Source: Sulfolobus islandicus Y.N.15.51 (GTDB lineage: Archaea > Thermoproteota > Thermoprotei_A > Sulfolobales > Sulfolobaceae). Taken from it: a stretch of DNA of 64,000 nucleotides. The position numbers and the translations under genes are program-made. How positions within the stretch are numbered: the stretch's first letter is position 1; each line of letters begins with the position of its first letter. The notes beneath the pieces are model-generated. The model did no database searches, was not told the origin of the DNA, and was given only the letters and a program-made list of their open reading frames with translations. The DNA lies in assembly GCF_000022485.1 (NCBI RefSeq), contig NC_012623.1, positions 372,001 through 436,000 of the forward strand. Direction: 5' to 3'. Positions 29,143-37,678 of this stretch are shown piece after piece.

Positions 29143-29436
29143 GTGGTTAAAATTAGAATTAAGGACGTTAAGGTCAAGAGTATAGCTGTCCCAATAAGGG
29201 GAAAATTGTTAAGAGTTGCTGGTGAACACCCTGGAAGAAATGTATTCACTTTAGTGGAAATAATTACCGATAAGGGAGTCACTGGATATAGTGAAACTGG
29301 AGGTGGTGGATTCTCATTAGCTCCACTCATTGAAAAGTTGAAAGATCAATTAATAGGTGAGGACGCGTTTAATATAAGGAAGTTAAAGTGGAAAACTGCT
29401 TCTCCAATAACTGCAACCTATTATAATCAACTATTA
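29143..29436 (+). pseudogene. Enolase-superfamily sugar-acid dehydratase, N-terminal fragment
   Basis: From GTG 29143 the first 98 residues of a mandelate racemase/muconate lactonizing-type protein: VKIRIKDVKVKSIAVPIRGK, then FTLVEIITDKGVTGYSETGGG, the typical capping domain with its substrate-specificity loop. The frame is cut by ISC1913 at 29437, and the metal-binding barrel domain is found nowhere in the window. Relatives in this organism are gluconate/galactonate, arabinonate and xylonate dehydratases, so the intact gene probably dehydrated a sugar acid. What remains cannot be active. The sequence beyond the IS is a transposase relic, so the rest was deleted and not merely separated. Confidence 0.8.
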
Positions 29437-29447
29437 ACCGTTTGTCC

Positions 29448-30678
29448 CTACACTTTCATTTCAATCATTTTATATTCATTCATGATCGAGTGTAGAGACT
29501 TAGCCCTCAACCACCTACCAAACTTAACAGTAGATGGGTCATGGGACTCCTTCGACCCCAACGGCACGGGGCTCACATCTCCAACCCTTTTCATCAGATT
29601 GTACAGTGAAACAACATCCCTATGCCACCTTTCTTTTTCCTTCTCACAAACACCAACCCTTGGGGCATTGCCCCCATCGGGTTGATAAACAATCTTCAAC
29701 CCGTGAACTGGGCAAACAGTGGAAGTGCGAGACGGATTAACTAAGACTACGGGGACTCCAAACTCCTTAGCCTTCTCAATAATAGCATTCTTCATTGAGG
29801 AAAATGCCGAACGGTAAATCCTCAACCTAAGCTGTTTATCCTTAATATCCTTAACCATATGCTCTGGAGCCCTCTTGGGCAAGTCCTCTAAAACTATGAC
29901 ACTGTTGCTTTCAAAAGCCTCTTTAACGATTAGCTTAGCTAATTTCCTCCTAACATCAGCCTTTTTATCCCTCTCCCTCAGCTTCTTTAACTTCCTCTTC
30001 ACTTCTCTATCCTTAGCCAGTAGTTATCAACTTCCTCCTATACTCATAGCCCACCGTAATCCTCTTAGTGTTTGTTTCAAGCAACACGGGTTTACTGTTG
30101 ATGAGCACTGAGACCGAATTCTCGTTAAGGTCGACGGGAATAAACGCTTTAGGCTCGTAAGGTTTAGGCTCATCCCTCTTAAAAACTATGAAGAACTCTA
30201 CAACATTCCCCTCCAACAATTTAAACCTAGCCTCACTCGCAATCCTCCATCCCTTATTATAATACTCCCAGAAGATCTTAGGGAAGGTTGGTGAAATGAA
30301 AACCCTACCTTGCATTGTGGAAATTGAGATTTCATCAAGGTTGAACTTCCACAAGTGGTCGTCGAGGTGTACGGTAACTCTCTTCACAGACGGTGTATCA
30401 GTGTAACTTCTACCCCTCTTCTTCAACTTCTCAAAGCTGTCCAACCTCTCGCTTGCATCTTCACAAGCGGTGTAGACGTAGTGTGAGGGTAAGTCCTTGT
30501 GCTTCTCCCTCTCAGTCTTGTAAACTCCAGATTTAATTTTTGTGAAGGAGGTAGTCTTATTTACGAGTCCATAAATTATTGTGTCCTCTAGTATCTTTTT
30601 ATACTCTTCTTCAACTTCCTTCAACTTCTGGTAGGTCTTATTGCCCACTTCAACCCTTAACTTCATCGTCCTCTCCAC
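29448..30678 (-). pseudogene. TnpB of ISC1913 copy 1, frameshifted
   Basis: Two frames, 30678-30013 and 30002-29448, together match the intact 409-residue TnpB of the second copy. Between TTG (…KLITTG) and KRKLKKLRERDKK an 8-base deletion relative to the other copy brings a stop at about 30015. The RuvC pieces remain: FIPVDLNENSVS in the first half, VIVLEDLPKRAPE and HRDVVSLYNLMKR in the second, with the Cys/His zinc-binding stretch STVCPVHG between. TnpB proteins are RNA-guided nucleases that maintain their transposon; this one would be truncated and inactive. Confidence 0.88.
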
Positions 30679-31285
30679 TTAACTCACCTATCAATTTTTT
30701 TACACCTTGAACAAGCAGTGTTTTCTTATGGCTCCTCATACCGTTACCAGCGAATGAGGTAATGATGAAGATTAAGTCCTCAACCAGTTCTTGTGTGGCA
30801 TCTTTGGGCTCCTCGCCGAAAATCACCTCAATTTTAACTCCCATGGTTGAAAAGAACTCTTCAATGTACTCGAAGCCGAACCTCGTCAACCTATCCTTGT
30901 AGGTTATTAATACGACATCAATGCTCCTCTCTTCTACCAGTTTGAAGAGGTTCAGTAATCCTTTCCTTTGTGTGTTTAACCCGCTAGCTATATCTTTCAA
31001 AACTTCGACCACTTTATAACCTTTTGCTGTTGCGTAATTTGTTAGGTAGTTTATTTGTCTCTCCAAATCTTCTTTTTGGTCTGCTGATGAAACCCTTGCG
31101 TAAATTACTGCTCTTGTTTCTTCCCTCCTCTTTAAGTACTTCTTAATCTCGCTGTAAGGTATCCTGTACTTCCCTCCTTCAGTTGTTACTACCCTTATTT
31201 TCCCTTCTCTAATCCACCGTAGGAGTGTTGAGTATGAAATGCCGAGAAGTTGGCAAGCCTCCTTAGGTCTCAGTAGTCTTTCCAC
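30650..31285 (-). CDS. IS607-family serine recombinase TnpA, copy 1
   Basis: A 211-residue transposase. Residues 1-50 are a MerR-like DNA-binding domain (LRPKEACQLLGISYSTLLRW). The resolvase domain follows with the catalytic Ser in VIYARVSSADQKEDLERQ and the helix KDRLTRFGFEYIEEFF. It lacks two residues relative to copy 2 near the C-terminus (FAGNGMRS against FAGKIYGMRS) but is otherwise whole and probably functional. It overlaps tnpB by 29 bases. The start is ATG 31285, just inside the element end. Confidence 0.9.
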   Translation of the reverse strand: MERLLRPKEACQLLGISYSTLLRWIREGKIRVVTTEGGKYRIPYSEIKKYLKRREETRAVIYARVSSADQKEDLERQINYLTNYATAKGYKVVEVLKDIASGLNTQRKGLLNLFKLVEERSIDVVLITYKDRLTRFGFEYIEEFFSTMGVKIEVIFGEEPKDATQELVEDLIFIITSFAGNGMRSHKKTLLVQGVKKLIGELSGEDDEVKG

Positions 31286-31342
31286 AAAATTAGTTGATAA
31301 TAAATGAATATAAAAAGATTTCTATTAACGCGAAAAGGATTC

Positions 31343-31926
31343 GGCCCAACTACCCTTATACTTCCTAAAGGTAGGGAAGTACTTGAGTTTAGAAACAGTA
31401 TAACTCATAAGGAGAAAATCGTCATTGAATTTCCATCTCTTCAAGGTCAAGTGAGATCTTCTCGGTTTGAAAACTCTTCTTTCCGGAATAGGCCTCGCGG
31501 AAGAATGTATCAATCATGTTGTAGTTCCCGAATTTGTCGTTTTTTCTCTACCTACCTCAAGTTCAAAACCCTTCTCCCTATACTCGTTGATCGCCTTGTC
31601 TAGGGCCTTATTGAGATCATTCATTAAAGTTGTCCACATTGTCTCGCCCTCATCGACAACTGTTTCTTGTAATCTCTTGTAGAATACTGTGCTCTTTGGT
31701 GGGACTTTTCCGCTTAGGAAGGCATAAACATTTTGCTGTCCCTGATTTCTCCCTCTAACCAAGAGATGTCGTAGATGAACTTGATGATGAGAGTTTTGAA
31801 GAGTAAAATGACGTCCCTCTTGGGTTTCTTGGAGTAAAGTGACTCAAGTTTACCCCTAAACGTTTCCCAAGAGAAGAATTTATCTATCTTGAGTAGGAGG
31901 TCCTTTTCAGTTGAAAGTGCCTTCAT
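31343..31926 (-). pseudogene. IS5-type transposase relic, N-terminal half
   Basis: From ATG 31926 the protein reads KALSTEKDLLLKIDKFFSW and VILLFKTLIIKFIYDISWLE, the DUF772-like N-terminus of IS5-group transposases. A frameshift near 31745 leads to NVYAFLSGKVPPKSTVFYKR, further shifts near 31540 and 31425 give YNMIDTFFREAYSG and YTVSKLKYFPTF. The C-terminal half is missing where ISC1913 begins. No terminal repeats are evident. It is older than the ISC1913 copy beside it. Confidence 0.6.
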
Positions 31927-32274
31927 AATATTATCTCATCCCAATTTCTTATTAATATTACTCATGAATTGCCGTTTTAAACAACTTGGATAACGTCTCC
32001 TGCCTATAAGTAATACTCGTTATACAAATACAAATAGCTTAATGACGACATTATGTCCTATATAGAACGCCACACTGCTGAAGTTGAGGGAAAACCTTTA
32101 ACCATAATTTACAACCTCATTAAGGGGTGGGACTTATGTTGACTTTTGCAAGAGTTACTTAAGGAGTTTGATAATAAGTCTAGGGTTTTGATGAGTCTTG
32201 GAGTTATGTTAGCCTAAGTTTATAGTAAGTATACATATCGTAAACTTTTTAATAATAAAGATATAGTTTAAATT
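31927..32274. other. IS debris: inverted ISC796 end and a transposase tail; vapB promoter
   Basis: Bases 32007-32053 are an inverted copy (about 90 percent identical) of the left end of the ISC796-like element at 32967. Bases 32051-32215 encode MSYIERHTAEVEGKPLTIIY and, after an in-frame stop, LLKEFDNKSRVLMSLGVMLA, which looks like the C-terminal end of another transposase I cannot name. The last 40 bases hold CTTTTTAATAATAAAGATATAG, the likely vapB TATA region. Confidence 0.5.
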
Positions 32275-32505
32275 ATGGGAAAGACCGTAGTAATTTCCGT
32301 TCGAATTCCAGAGGAGTTAGAAAGGGAATTAAAAAAGTATGGTATAAATGAAGTTGAAGTAATTAGAAAGGCTTTAATAAATGAAGTTAAGAAGGCTAAG
32401 GCTAAGGAATTAGAGGAAAGAATAAATGAAGTTGCGGATATATTAAAGAAAATACCGTTTGAGAATGTAGTAAAGAGCATTAGAGAAGATAGGGAAAGTA
32501 GATGA
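32275..32505 (+). CDS. vapB: VapB-type antitoxin
   Basis: A 76-residue antitoxin. The first 30 residues (KTVVISVRIPEELERELKKY) form a ribbon-helix-helix DNA-binding domain and the helical C-terminus (EELEERINEVADILKKIP) would wrap the toxin. It would neutralise VapC and repress its own promoter. ATG 32275 follows a TATA-like stretch by about 20-30 bases. The last four bases (ATGA) overlap the toxin start, the common coupling in these pairs. The module stands among IS debris. Confidence 0.88.
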   Translation: MGKTVVISVRIPEELERELKKYGINEVEVIRKALINEVKKAKAKELEERINEVADILKKIPFENVVKSIREDRESR

Positions 32506-32891
32506 GTTACGTATTTGACTCCTCATCGATTTATAAAGCGTTTTCATTTAATAAGTTAAGTATTCTAGGAGGAAACTATACTGCAATTCTATCAAAATTC
32601 GAGTTAGGAAATGTTATATGGAAAGAGGTCACAATATTTAAAAGGATTACTGAAGATGAGGGTGAGAAATTATATCAGTTTTTACTTAAAGTCCTTGAAA
32701 CTATGAATTTAGAGGACTTAAAATATAATGAAGTTGAAAAGATTGGTATTAAGAATAGAATCTCATTCTACGATGCATCTTACGTTTGGCTTGCAAGGAA
32801 TTTAAGTTTACCGTTAATCACTGAAGATGAAAAATTGAGGAAAAAAGTTAGTGGATTTGTAAATGTAATGTCTTTGGAAGAAATTAAATGA
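32502..32891 (+). CDS. vapC: VapC-type PIN-domain ribonuclease toxin
   Basis: A 129-residue PIN-domain protein. The metal-binding acids are present: Asp6 (SYVFDSSSIY), Glu34 (KFELGN), Asp91 (SFYDASYVWLA) and Asp109 (LITEDEKLR). It should cleave RNA, often tRNA or rRNA, when free of VapB. The frame is intact and begins in an ATGA overlap with vapB. Codon use matches the neighbours. Sulfolobales carry many such pairs, some linked to heat stress. The pair is bracketed by inverted ISC796 end sequences. Confidence 0.9.
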   Translation: MSYVFDSSSIYKAFSFNKLSILGGNYTAILSKFELGNVIWKEVTIFKRITEDEGEKLYQFLLKVLETMNLEDLKYNEVEKIGIKNRISFYDASYVWLARNLSLPLITEDEKLRKKVSGFVNVMSLEEIK

Positions 32892-32966
32892 ATAGTACGT
32901 TATTGTCTCTTTAATTCTCTTCATATAATCTGATGTCAGATTTACATCTATTGCATTAATATTGTC

Positions 32967-33759
32967 CATAGTGTCATCATTAAGCTATTTATATTTGTAT
33001 AACGAGTATTATTCATGGGTAGGAAGGCTGATTTAGGGAAGACTTAGCATGTCCTTCTTGTGGTAGTCATCACGTGGTTAAGTGTGGTAAGCCTTTGGGT
33101 AGGCAGAGGTATTTGTGTAAGGATTCCGATAAGTATTTCCTTGCTGACGCTTTCTATCATCATCATTCCAAGAAGTTGAGGGAGGAGGCTTTGAGGTTGT
33201 ATGCTAATGGTATGAGTATAAGGGCCATATCCAGTGTGCTTAACGTGCATCGTGGTACTGTTTTCACTTGGATTAAGCGTTATGGTGGGCAAAAGCATGA
33301 GAAGCTTGTGGAATTGTGAAGTAAAGCTAAGGATTTGGTCAAGGATAAGGTTACTGCTAAGGTTGTTGATGAGATGTGGACTTATTTGTACAGAGATGCT
33401 AAGGCTTTCTACAAATGGATCTTTACTTGCTACGTTTACACAAGCCTTGGTTTTTACTTAATCTATTCAGTTGGTGATAGGGACGAAAGGGCTTTCAGCG
33501 AGGTTAAGAAGTACTTGCCGGATGAGGGTAGATGGGTGAACGATGATTACAACTTGTACTTCTGGTTGAAAGATCACACGGTTATCTCACCCGTTAATCC
33601 CAATGAATCCCTTCATTCCTCAGTGAGGGATAGGTTGGTTAGGTTCAAGAGGGCTACTAAGGCAGTAAATAGGAGCATTCGCACTATGATGTACTCCATA
33701 GCCCTAGTCTTATGGGAAAAAGCTAATACCAGAATTTGTAGCTTAATAACTACACTATG
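32967..33759 (+). mobile_element. Degenerate IS1-family element (ISC796-like)
   Basis: Terminal inverted repeats start CATAGTGT and continue to a shared ATTAAGCTA block (32967-32990 and 33738-33759 inverted). The span is 793 bp, near the 796 bp of the IS1-family ISC796. It holds one damaged transposase. No clear target duplication is visible. Confidence 0.75.
33015..33757 (+). pseudogene. IS1-family transposase, broken
   Basis: ATG 33015 opens GRKADLGKT, then a one-base shift leads to ACPSCGSHHVVKCGKPLG, the IS1 zinc finger. An HTH follows (MSIRAISSVLNVHRGTVFTW). A nonsense TGA at 33317-33319, probably from a Trp TGG codon, interrupts it before AKVVDEMWTYLY. The rest keeps the IS1 DDE-type features (DEMWTY, VGDRDERAF, DDYNLYFWL). 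It cannot make an active enzyme without suppression. Confidence 0.8.
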
Positions 33760-33815
33760 TCCACACTCTATACTTTATCATAAATCTTATATTACGTTTC
33801 AAAAGAAACATTTTT

Positions 33816-34727
33816 ATGACTGGAAGATATAAGGTGTTAATAGTTCTCATAATTCTATTGGTTGGTGTAATTGCTCTCCTATATTATAGGGTAGGGAACC
33901 AGCAAGAAACTTGCGAACAACAAAAGGTATATTTCAATTTTAATTTGGAGGAGGCTTTAAACTTTTATGAGTCTTTAAATACTAGCTTGTGGCTTTTAAG
34001 GGAATATCCAGGGTCCCACACAATATGGCTTGCAGATGATCAAGCATTAGATTATAACGCTTTAATGTTAATTTACAATATAACTCATAATGTTACTGCA
34101 AAAATGTTAGCCGAACAGATATTGATTGCGATAAAGCCTTATGGTGGTTTGTATAAATATTATAATTCAGTCTTCGAAATTTTCGGAATATATCCTAGTA
34201 CCACAACTCCTCAAAGCGGAGTAGATATTATTGTTGGTAATATTGATAATTACACATTGAAAGCAACGCTTTTCAATCACACTATCAGTAATTACTACGA
34301 CTATGCCGATCTTTTAGCTTACAGGGTATTATTATGGTTGCAGCTGGGAAACTATAGTGGGGCAGAGGAGAACTTCATTAGCCTAGTGAAAATGTGGAAC
34401 GGAATCGGGTTTAATGACTCAGCTTATTATAATGATACTTACCAGTCATATAAACTTGCACTTTTCTTGATAGTATGGAGAGCCTTAGAATTAAATCCTC
34501 ATACTTGCTTATTAGCAACTAAATACGTCAATATGACGAGAGAAGTTTCCAACATAATGTCCCTACTACAAAGTTCTCAAGGTGGAGTTTGGACCAACTA
34601 TAAGTATGTTAACGGAAAAATAGAATATGGCTATAACATTTCTTCAATGAATGGAGAAACTACTTCCCTTTTCGTAATAGCATATGCATTAATGTCTACT
34701 AATATAAGCATACCGATAACATCATGA
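33816..34727 (+). CDS. Membrane-anchored secreted protein of unknown function
   Basis: A 303-residue protein. Residues 1-27 form a signal anchor (YKVLIVLIILLVGVIALLYY). The outside part has 18 or so possible N-glycosylation sequons (for example NTSLWLL, NITHNVT, NHTISNYY), typical of crenarchaeal surface proteins. Repeated helix pairs with aromatic residues (LWLLREYPGSHTIWLADDQA, VLLWLQLGNYSGAEENF and YGYNISSMNGETTSLFVIAY) suggest an (alpha/alpha)-barrel like those of secreted polysaccharide-active enzymes. I do not recognise the family and cannot name catalytic residues. A TATA-like ATCTTATATTA is about 25 bases before ATG 33816, just outside the IS1 remnant. Confidence 0.7.
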   Translation: MTGRYKVLIVLIILLVGVIALLYYRVGNQQETCEQQKVYFNFNLEEALNFYESLNTSLWLLREYPGSHTIWLADDQALDYNALMLIYNITHNVTAKMLAEQILIAIKPYGGLYKYYNSVFEIFGIYPSTTTPQSGVDIIVGNIDNYTLKATLFNHTISNYYDYADLLAYRVLLWLQLGNYSGAEENFISLVKMWNGIGFNDSAYYNDTYQSYKLALFLIVWRALELNPHTCLLATKYVNMTREVSNIMSLLQSSQGGVWTNYKYVNGKIEYGYNISSMNGETTSLFVIAYALMSTNISIPITS

Positions 34728-35222
34728 AAGTTTTTACAAAAATTTCCTTTTAATAAAAATTGTTCTTTTACTAAATTTCTATTTATATAGTATAGCAAAA
34801 TGGAGCCATTCACGCATCCTTTGGAAATTCAGTTTATTTAAAGAATCGTAATGAATTTAATTAAATATCGCCGCTTTGACTGGGTGGAGATCCACGCTCA
34901 GCAGTTTACTTTGTTATCTCCATCTTATTCATGAATTACAATTCGCAAAAGAGACTTGAATCGCCTCAGCAAAACGTATAGATTGCTTCCTTATTTTGAG
35001 AGAAGAGTTTTATTCGGAAATATAGAAAGTATATTATCAAAAAGGTAAATTATCTCTGATATAGCGCTAACCACCATGTTGGTTAATATGGATCGTAGTT
35101 ATATCAGAAACAAGGCAAAAATACGTCTTATAAAAGTCATCAAATACAAGTAGTAATGTAAATACATTTATTACGTAAGCGTAAATCTTATAACTTATAA
35201 TATACGAATTTTACTTTTACAT
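34728..35222. other. Intergenic with a two-tier hairpin
   Basis: I see no gene in 495 bases. A palindromic stretch at 35056-35107 pairs CTGATATA with TATATCAG and, inside, TAACCA with TGGTTA. A smaller palindrome (GTGGAGATCCAC) is near 34885. The stretch ending at 35222 carries an AT-rich promoter for the antitoxin gene. Confidence 0.4.
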
Positions 35223-35474
35223 ATGCCAGTGATTAGCATAAGAATTGATGAGAAGTTAAAGAGGAAAATGGATGAATTAAGTTATATAAATTGGAGTGAA
35301 GTAATAAGGAGAAAGATAGAGGAAGTAATTGAAGAGAAAGAGAGGAAAAGGAAAAAAGAAAGAAAGGACTATAGGAGAATCTCTGTAGCCTCGGTCAAAT
35401 CCTTTGAATTCTTCTTAAATTACGGCGGTAAGAATTCCGAAGAAGTTATAAGGGAATGGCGTGAGAAAAATTAG
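35223..35474 (+). CDS. VapB/CopG-type antitoxin beside a dead toxin
   Basis: An 83-residue protein. The N-terminus (MPVISIRIDEKLKRKMDELS) is a ribbon-helix-helix DNA-binding domain with the variant INWSEVIRRKIEEVIEE; a very basic, charged linker and a toxin-binding tail (SVKSFEFFLNYGGKNSEE) follow. It is intact, from ATG 35223, with a TATA-like stretch about 25 bases upstream. Its stop overlaps the first codon of a VapC gene that has lost start and frame. It could persist as an autonomous repressor or cross-neutralise a related toxin. Confidence 0.82.
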   Translation: MPVISIRIDEKLKRKMDELSYINWSEVIRRKIEEVIEEKERKRKKERKDYRRISVASVKSFEFFLNYGGKNSEEVIREWREKN

Positions 35475-35880
35475 CAGTCATAGATGCATCAGTTGTAATA
35501 AAGTGGTTTGCCAATGAAACTTATAGCAGAGAATCACTAACTCTTAAGGAAGCATATGTAAAAGGTTTAGAGGATTTATCTGCACCTTGTATTCTTCCCT
35601 TTGAAGTTTTGAACGGATTAAAGTATACTTATAATCTAAGAGAAAGGAATTAGAAGAAGTAGGCAAAATTTTATCTGATTTCCAAATAACTCTTTACGGA
35701 TTTGAAGATATGCTTAGCGAGATTATTTCTCTTTCTTCTAAGTACGGCATAACGATATATGACGCTGCATATATAGTATTGGGTAAGGTTTTAGGGGACA
35801 AAGTATATACTGCTGATGAAAAACTACTCAGAAAAGTAAAAGAATTACATTTTGTAATTCACATAAAGGATTTTAAATAA
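35471..35880 (+). pseudogene. VapC PIN-domain toxin, inactivated
   Basis: Reads LAVIDASVVIKWFANET with the first catalytic Asp, but the initiation codon is TTA where TTG would be expected and a stop lies three codons upstream. A one-base deletion near 35648 shifts the frame; the remainder KELEEVGKILSDFQ to TIYDAAYIVLGKVLG and VYTADEKLLRKVKE keeps the C-terminal acids. Start loss and frameshift together make it non-functional. Confidence 0.85.
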
Positions 35881-35883
35881 TAA

Positions 35884-36076
35884 GGGCAATTCCGCTTGGC
35901 CATTTGGATCATTCCACGGGTTAAAATTATCTTGCCATGGTCCATTGGCAGCAACAATTACCATACTTCCTTCTGGTTGAACTGATGTTGACTGCGCTAA
36001 TATTGGCATAACAAAAACACCTATTGCTCATTAATATTAAAATAGAAAATATGGTTGAAATTATCTTTCTTAACAC
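35884..36076 (-). pseudogene. ABC substrate-binding protein, N-terminal fragment
   Basis: On the minus strand a signal peptide and mature N-terminus (KIISTIFSILIL, then PILAQSTSVQPEGSMV, then WQDNFNPWNDPNG) is close to residues 5-59 of the binding protein at 53175-55337. A one-base shift after the signal core breaks it, and the homology ends abruptly near 35890. It is a remnant of a paralogous dipeptide/oligosaccharide-binding protein. Confidence 0.8.
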
Positions 36077-36432
36077 TTGTTGCTTACTTCATTTCATAAT
36101 TAGTCGCTTAATTATTTAATATTTATAGGTAACAAGTTAAAAAATATACGATTGTACTGTATTATGTACCTAAGCTTTAATCCTTATTTTAATAAATTTA
36201 GGTATGTTAGGCTTATCTAAAGCATATATATGAGTTTATTTAGCCAATGCTTTGTGGACTAGTTCAATTTTTTAAATGTTAAACTTGTTAAATTTTCTTA
36301 AATTCAAAATCGGACGTTGATTTAAACGTAAGTTTCTACGTTAACTAAGATAAAAATTGAAGTAACCCACAAAGCATTTAGCCAAATTTTTTATTGTCAA
36401 AAAATTTAAGCTCAGAAAAGGTCTTATACTAC
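36077..36432. other. Intergenic, AT-rich
   Basis: No gene recognised. A TTTAAATGTTAAACTTGTTAAA run near 36270 and a TATA-like AAATTTAAGC at 36402-36411, about 22-31 bases before ATG 36433, probably belong to the promoter of the next gene. Confidence 0.4.
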
Positions 36433-37242
36433 ATGTATTGGAAAGTAGGAATCATATCAGACGAGATCTCTCTCGATTTCGAGCACGCAGTAAAAGTGAT
36501 AAAAGAGCTAGGTGCAATTCACGTTGAAGTAAGAAATTTATGGAATAAGAATATAACACAAGTATCAGACTCCGAATTTTCAGAAATAAGGAACATTGTT
36601 GAAAAATATGGGTTAACTATTTCGAATTTAGATTCTCCTACCTTTAAAATATATATTAATGACGAGAAGGGTTATAAAGAGCACTTACAAATCTTGAGGA
36701 AGGTAATAGAGTTAAGTAAGAAAATTGACATAAACTATACTAGAATATTCACCTTTTGGTACGAGGGGGAATTAAAATATTATATTGATAAGCTAGCTGA
36801 GAGGTTTAACAGTGCCATTGATATAGCTGAAAGTGAAGGGGTAACATTAGTGATAGAGAATGAGTACAGTTGTCTCGTGGGAATTGGTAAAGAACTTAGA
36901 ACGTTTTTGGACAAAATAAAGTCAAAATGGGTTAGGGTATTATGGGATCCTGGTAATGCATTTTTCGCTAGGGAAACGCCTTATCCAGACGGATACGAAT
37001 TAATAAAAGATGACATCATGCACTTGCACATCAAAGACGCTATGGTTAAAGATGGGCACTTCATTTGGATGCCAGTGGGAAAAGGGATGATAGACTATAA
37101 GGGGCAATTAAGAGTATTAAAGGGTAAGCCATATGTAATATCTTTAGAAACTCATTATAGAAATGCCGCAAATGACCCAGAGGCAAGTACTAAGGAGTCC
37201 TTCAATGGCTTAATGAAAATATTAAGGGAGATAACAAGTTGA
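36433..37242 (+). CDS. Sugar phosphate isomerase/epimerase-like TIM barrel (AP_endonuc_2 fold)
   Basis: A 269-residue protein of the xylose-isomerase-like TIM-barrel superfamily (AP_endonuc_2). Metal-site residues appear in GVTLVIENEYSCLVG (Glu), VRVLWDPGNAFF (Asp), DDIMHLHIKDA (His) and PYVISLETHY (Glu). It would isomerise or epimerise a sugar or keto-sugar, or act as a C-glycoside/keto-glycoside lyase-type enzyme. I chose ATG 36433 (MYWKVGIISDEISLD) over TTG 36394 because the first barrel strand starts there and a TATA box sits 22-31 bases upstream. It is isolated: dead genes lie on both sides. Confidence 0.83.
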   Translation: MYWKVGIISDEISLDFEHAVKVIKELGAIHVEVRNLWNKNITQVSDSEFSEIRNIVEKYGLTISNLDSPTFKIYINDEKGYKEHLQILRKVIELSKKIDINYTRIFTFWYEGELKYYIDKLAERFNSAIDIAESEGVTLVIENEYSCLVGIGKELRTFLDKIKSKWVRVLWDPGNAFFARETPYPDGYELIKDDIMHLHIKDAMVKDGHFIWMPVGKGMIDYKGQLRVLKGKPYVISLETHYRNAANDPEASTKESFNGLMKILREITS

Positions 37243-37267
37243 TATAATTGTTAGTTAAAAGAAAGTC

Positions 37268-37504
37268 TTATTTTAATCTCTTAATTAACCACTCAGTTAC
37301 TTCTTTATACAATCTCTGCCTAACTTCATAATCGTAAAATATATGTCCACCCTTGTCAAATAGTAATATTTGTTTATCAGTAAATTTTATTTGGTTGTAA
37401 AACTCCATTGAAAATCTGAAATCTAATACCTCATTACCTTTCGAATGAGCAATGAGTATTGGGACGTTAATTTCATCAGTTATATGCATTAGGTTAACTT
37501 TCAT
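37268..37504 (-). pseudogene. Alpha/beta hydrolase, C-terminal fragment
   Basis: Seventy-eight residues ending a serine-hydrolase fold: ITDEINVPILIAHSKGNEVL carries the strand and acid region, and LLFDKGGHIFYDYEVRQRL supplies the catalytic His near the C-terminus (GGH). The nucleophile elbow and N-terminal half are absent; the frame upstream runs into IS debris. It resembles the end of carboxylesterase/acyl-peptidase-like enzymes. It is truncated and almost certainly inactive. Confidence 0.7.
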
Positions 37505-37678
37505 TTCACTAGTATTTCCTATAGTATACCCATTCCGGGGTTATTTTTACTTTTTGCCGTTACTTTTCACCTTTAGCTACCACAACTATAACAGGTATCC
37601 CTTTAACCTAAACTTCTTGACCCACCTATGTATCTCCGACCTGGATTTGCATACCCCTAGGATCCATTTGACGCAATA
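37505..37678 (-). mobile_element. Mosaic of ISC1332 and IS5-type remnants
   Basis: Bases about 37527-37605 are an inverted, diverged copy of the left end of ISC1332 (compare 2834-2905). Bases about 37606-37675 are roughly 75 percent similar to 4535-4605, inside the IS5-type transposase. It looks like an ISC1332 relative inside an IS5 relative, both reduced to scraps. The left boundary is uncertain. Confidence 0.6.

Larger units (their letters stand above)
29437..31342 (-). mobile_element. ISC1913-type element (IS607 family), copy 1, defective
   Basis: Serine-recombinase tnpA and tnpB on the minus strand, nearly identical to the copy at 49701-51612 from ACCGTTTGTCCC at one end to AAGGATTC at the other. 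There are no inverted repeats or target duplication, as usual for IS607. tnpB carries an 8-bp deletion. The left flank is an enolase-superfamily gene and the right flank (GGCCCA) an IS5 relic. Confidence 0.85.

Noticed and set aside
29448-31285. Possible host CRISPR-related nuclease and recombinase genes
   Set aside because: Both match IS607 TnpB and TnpA, occur twice with identical ends, and no CRISPR repeats or cas genes are nearby.
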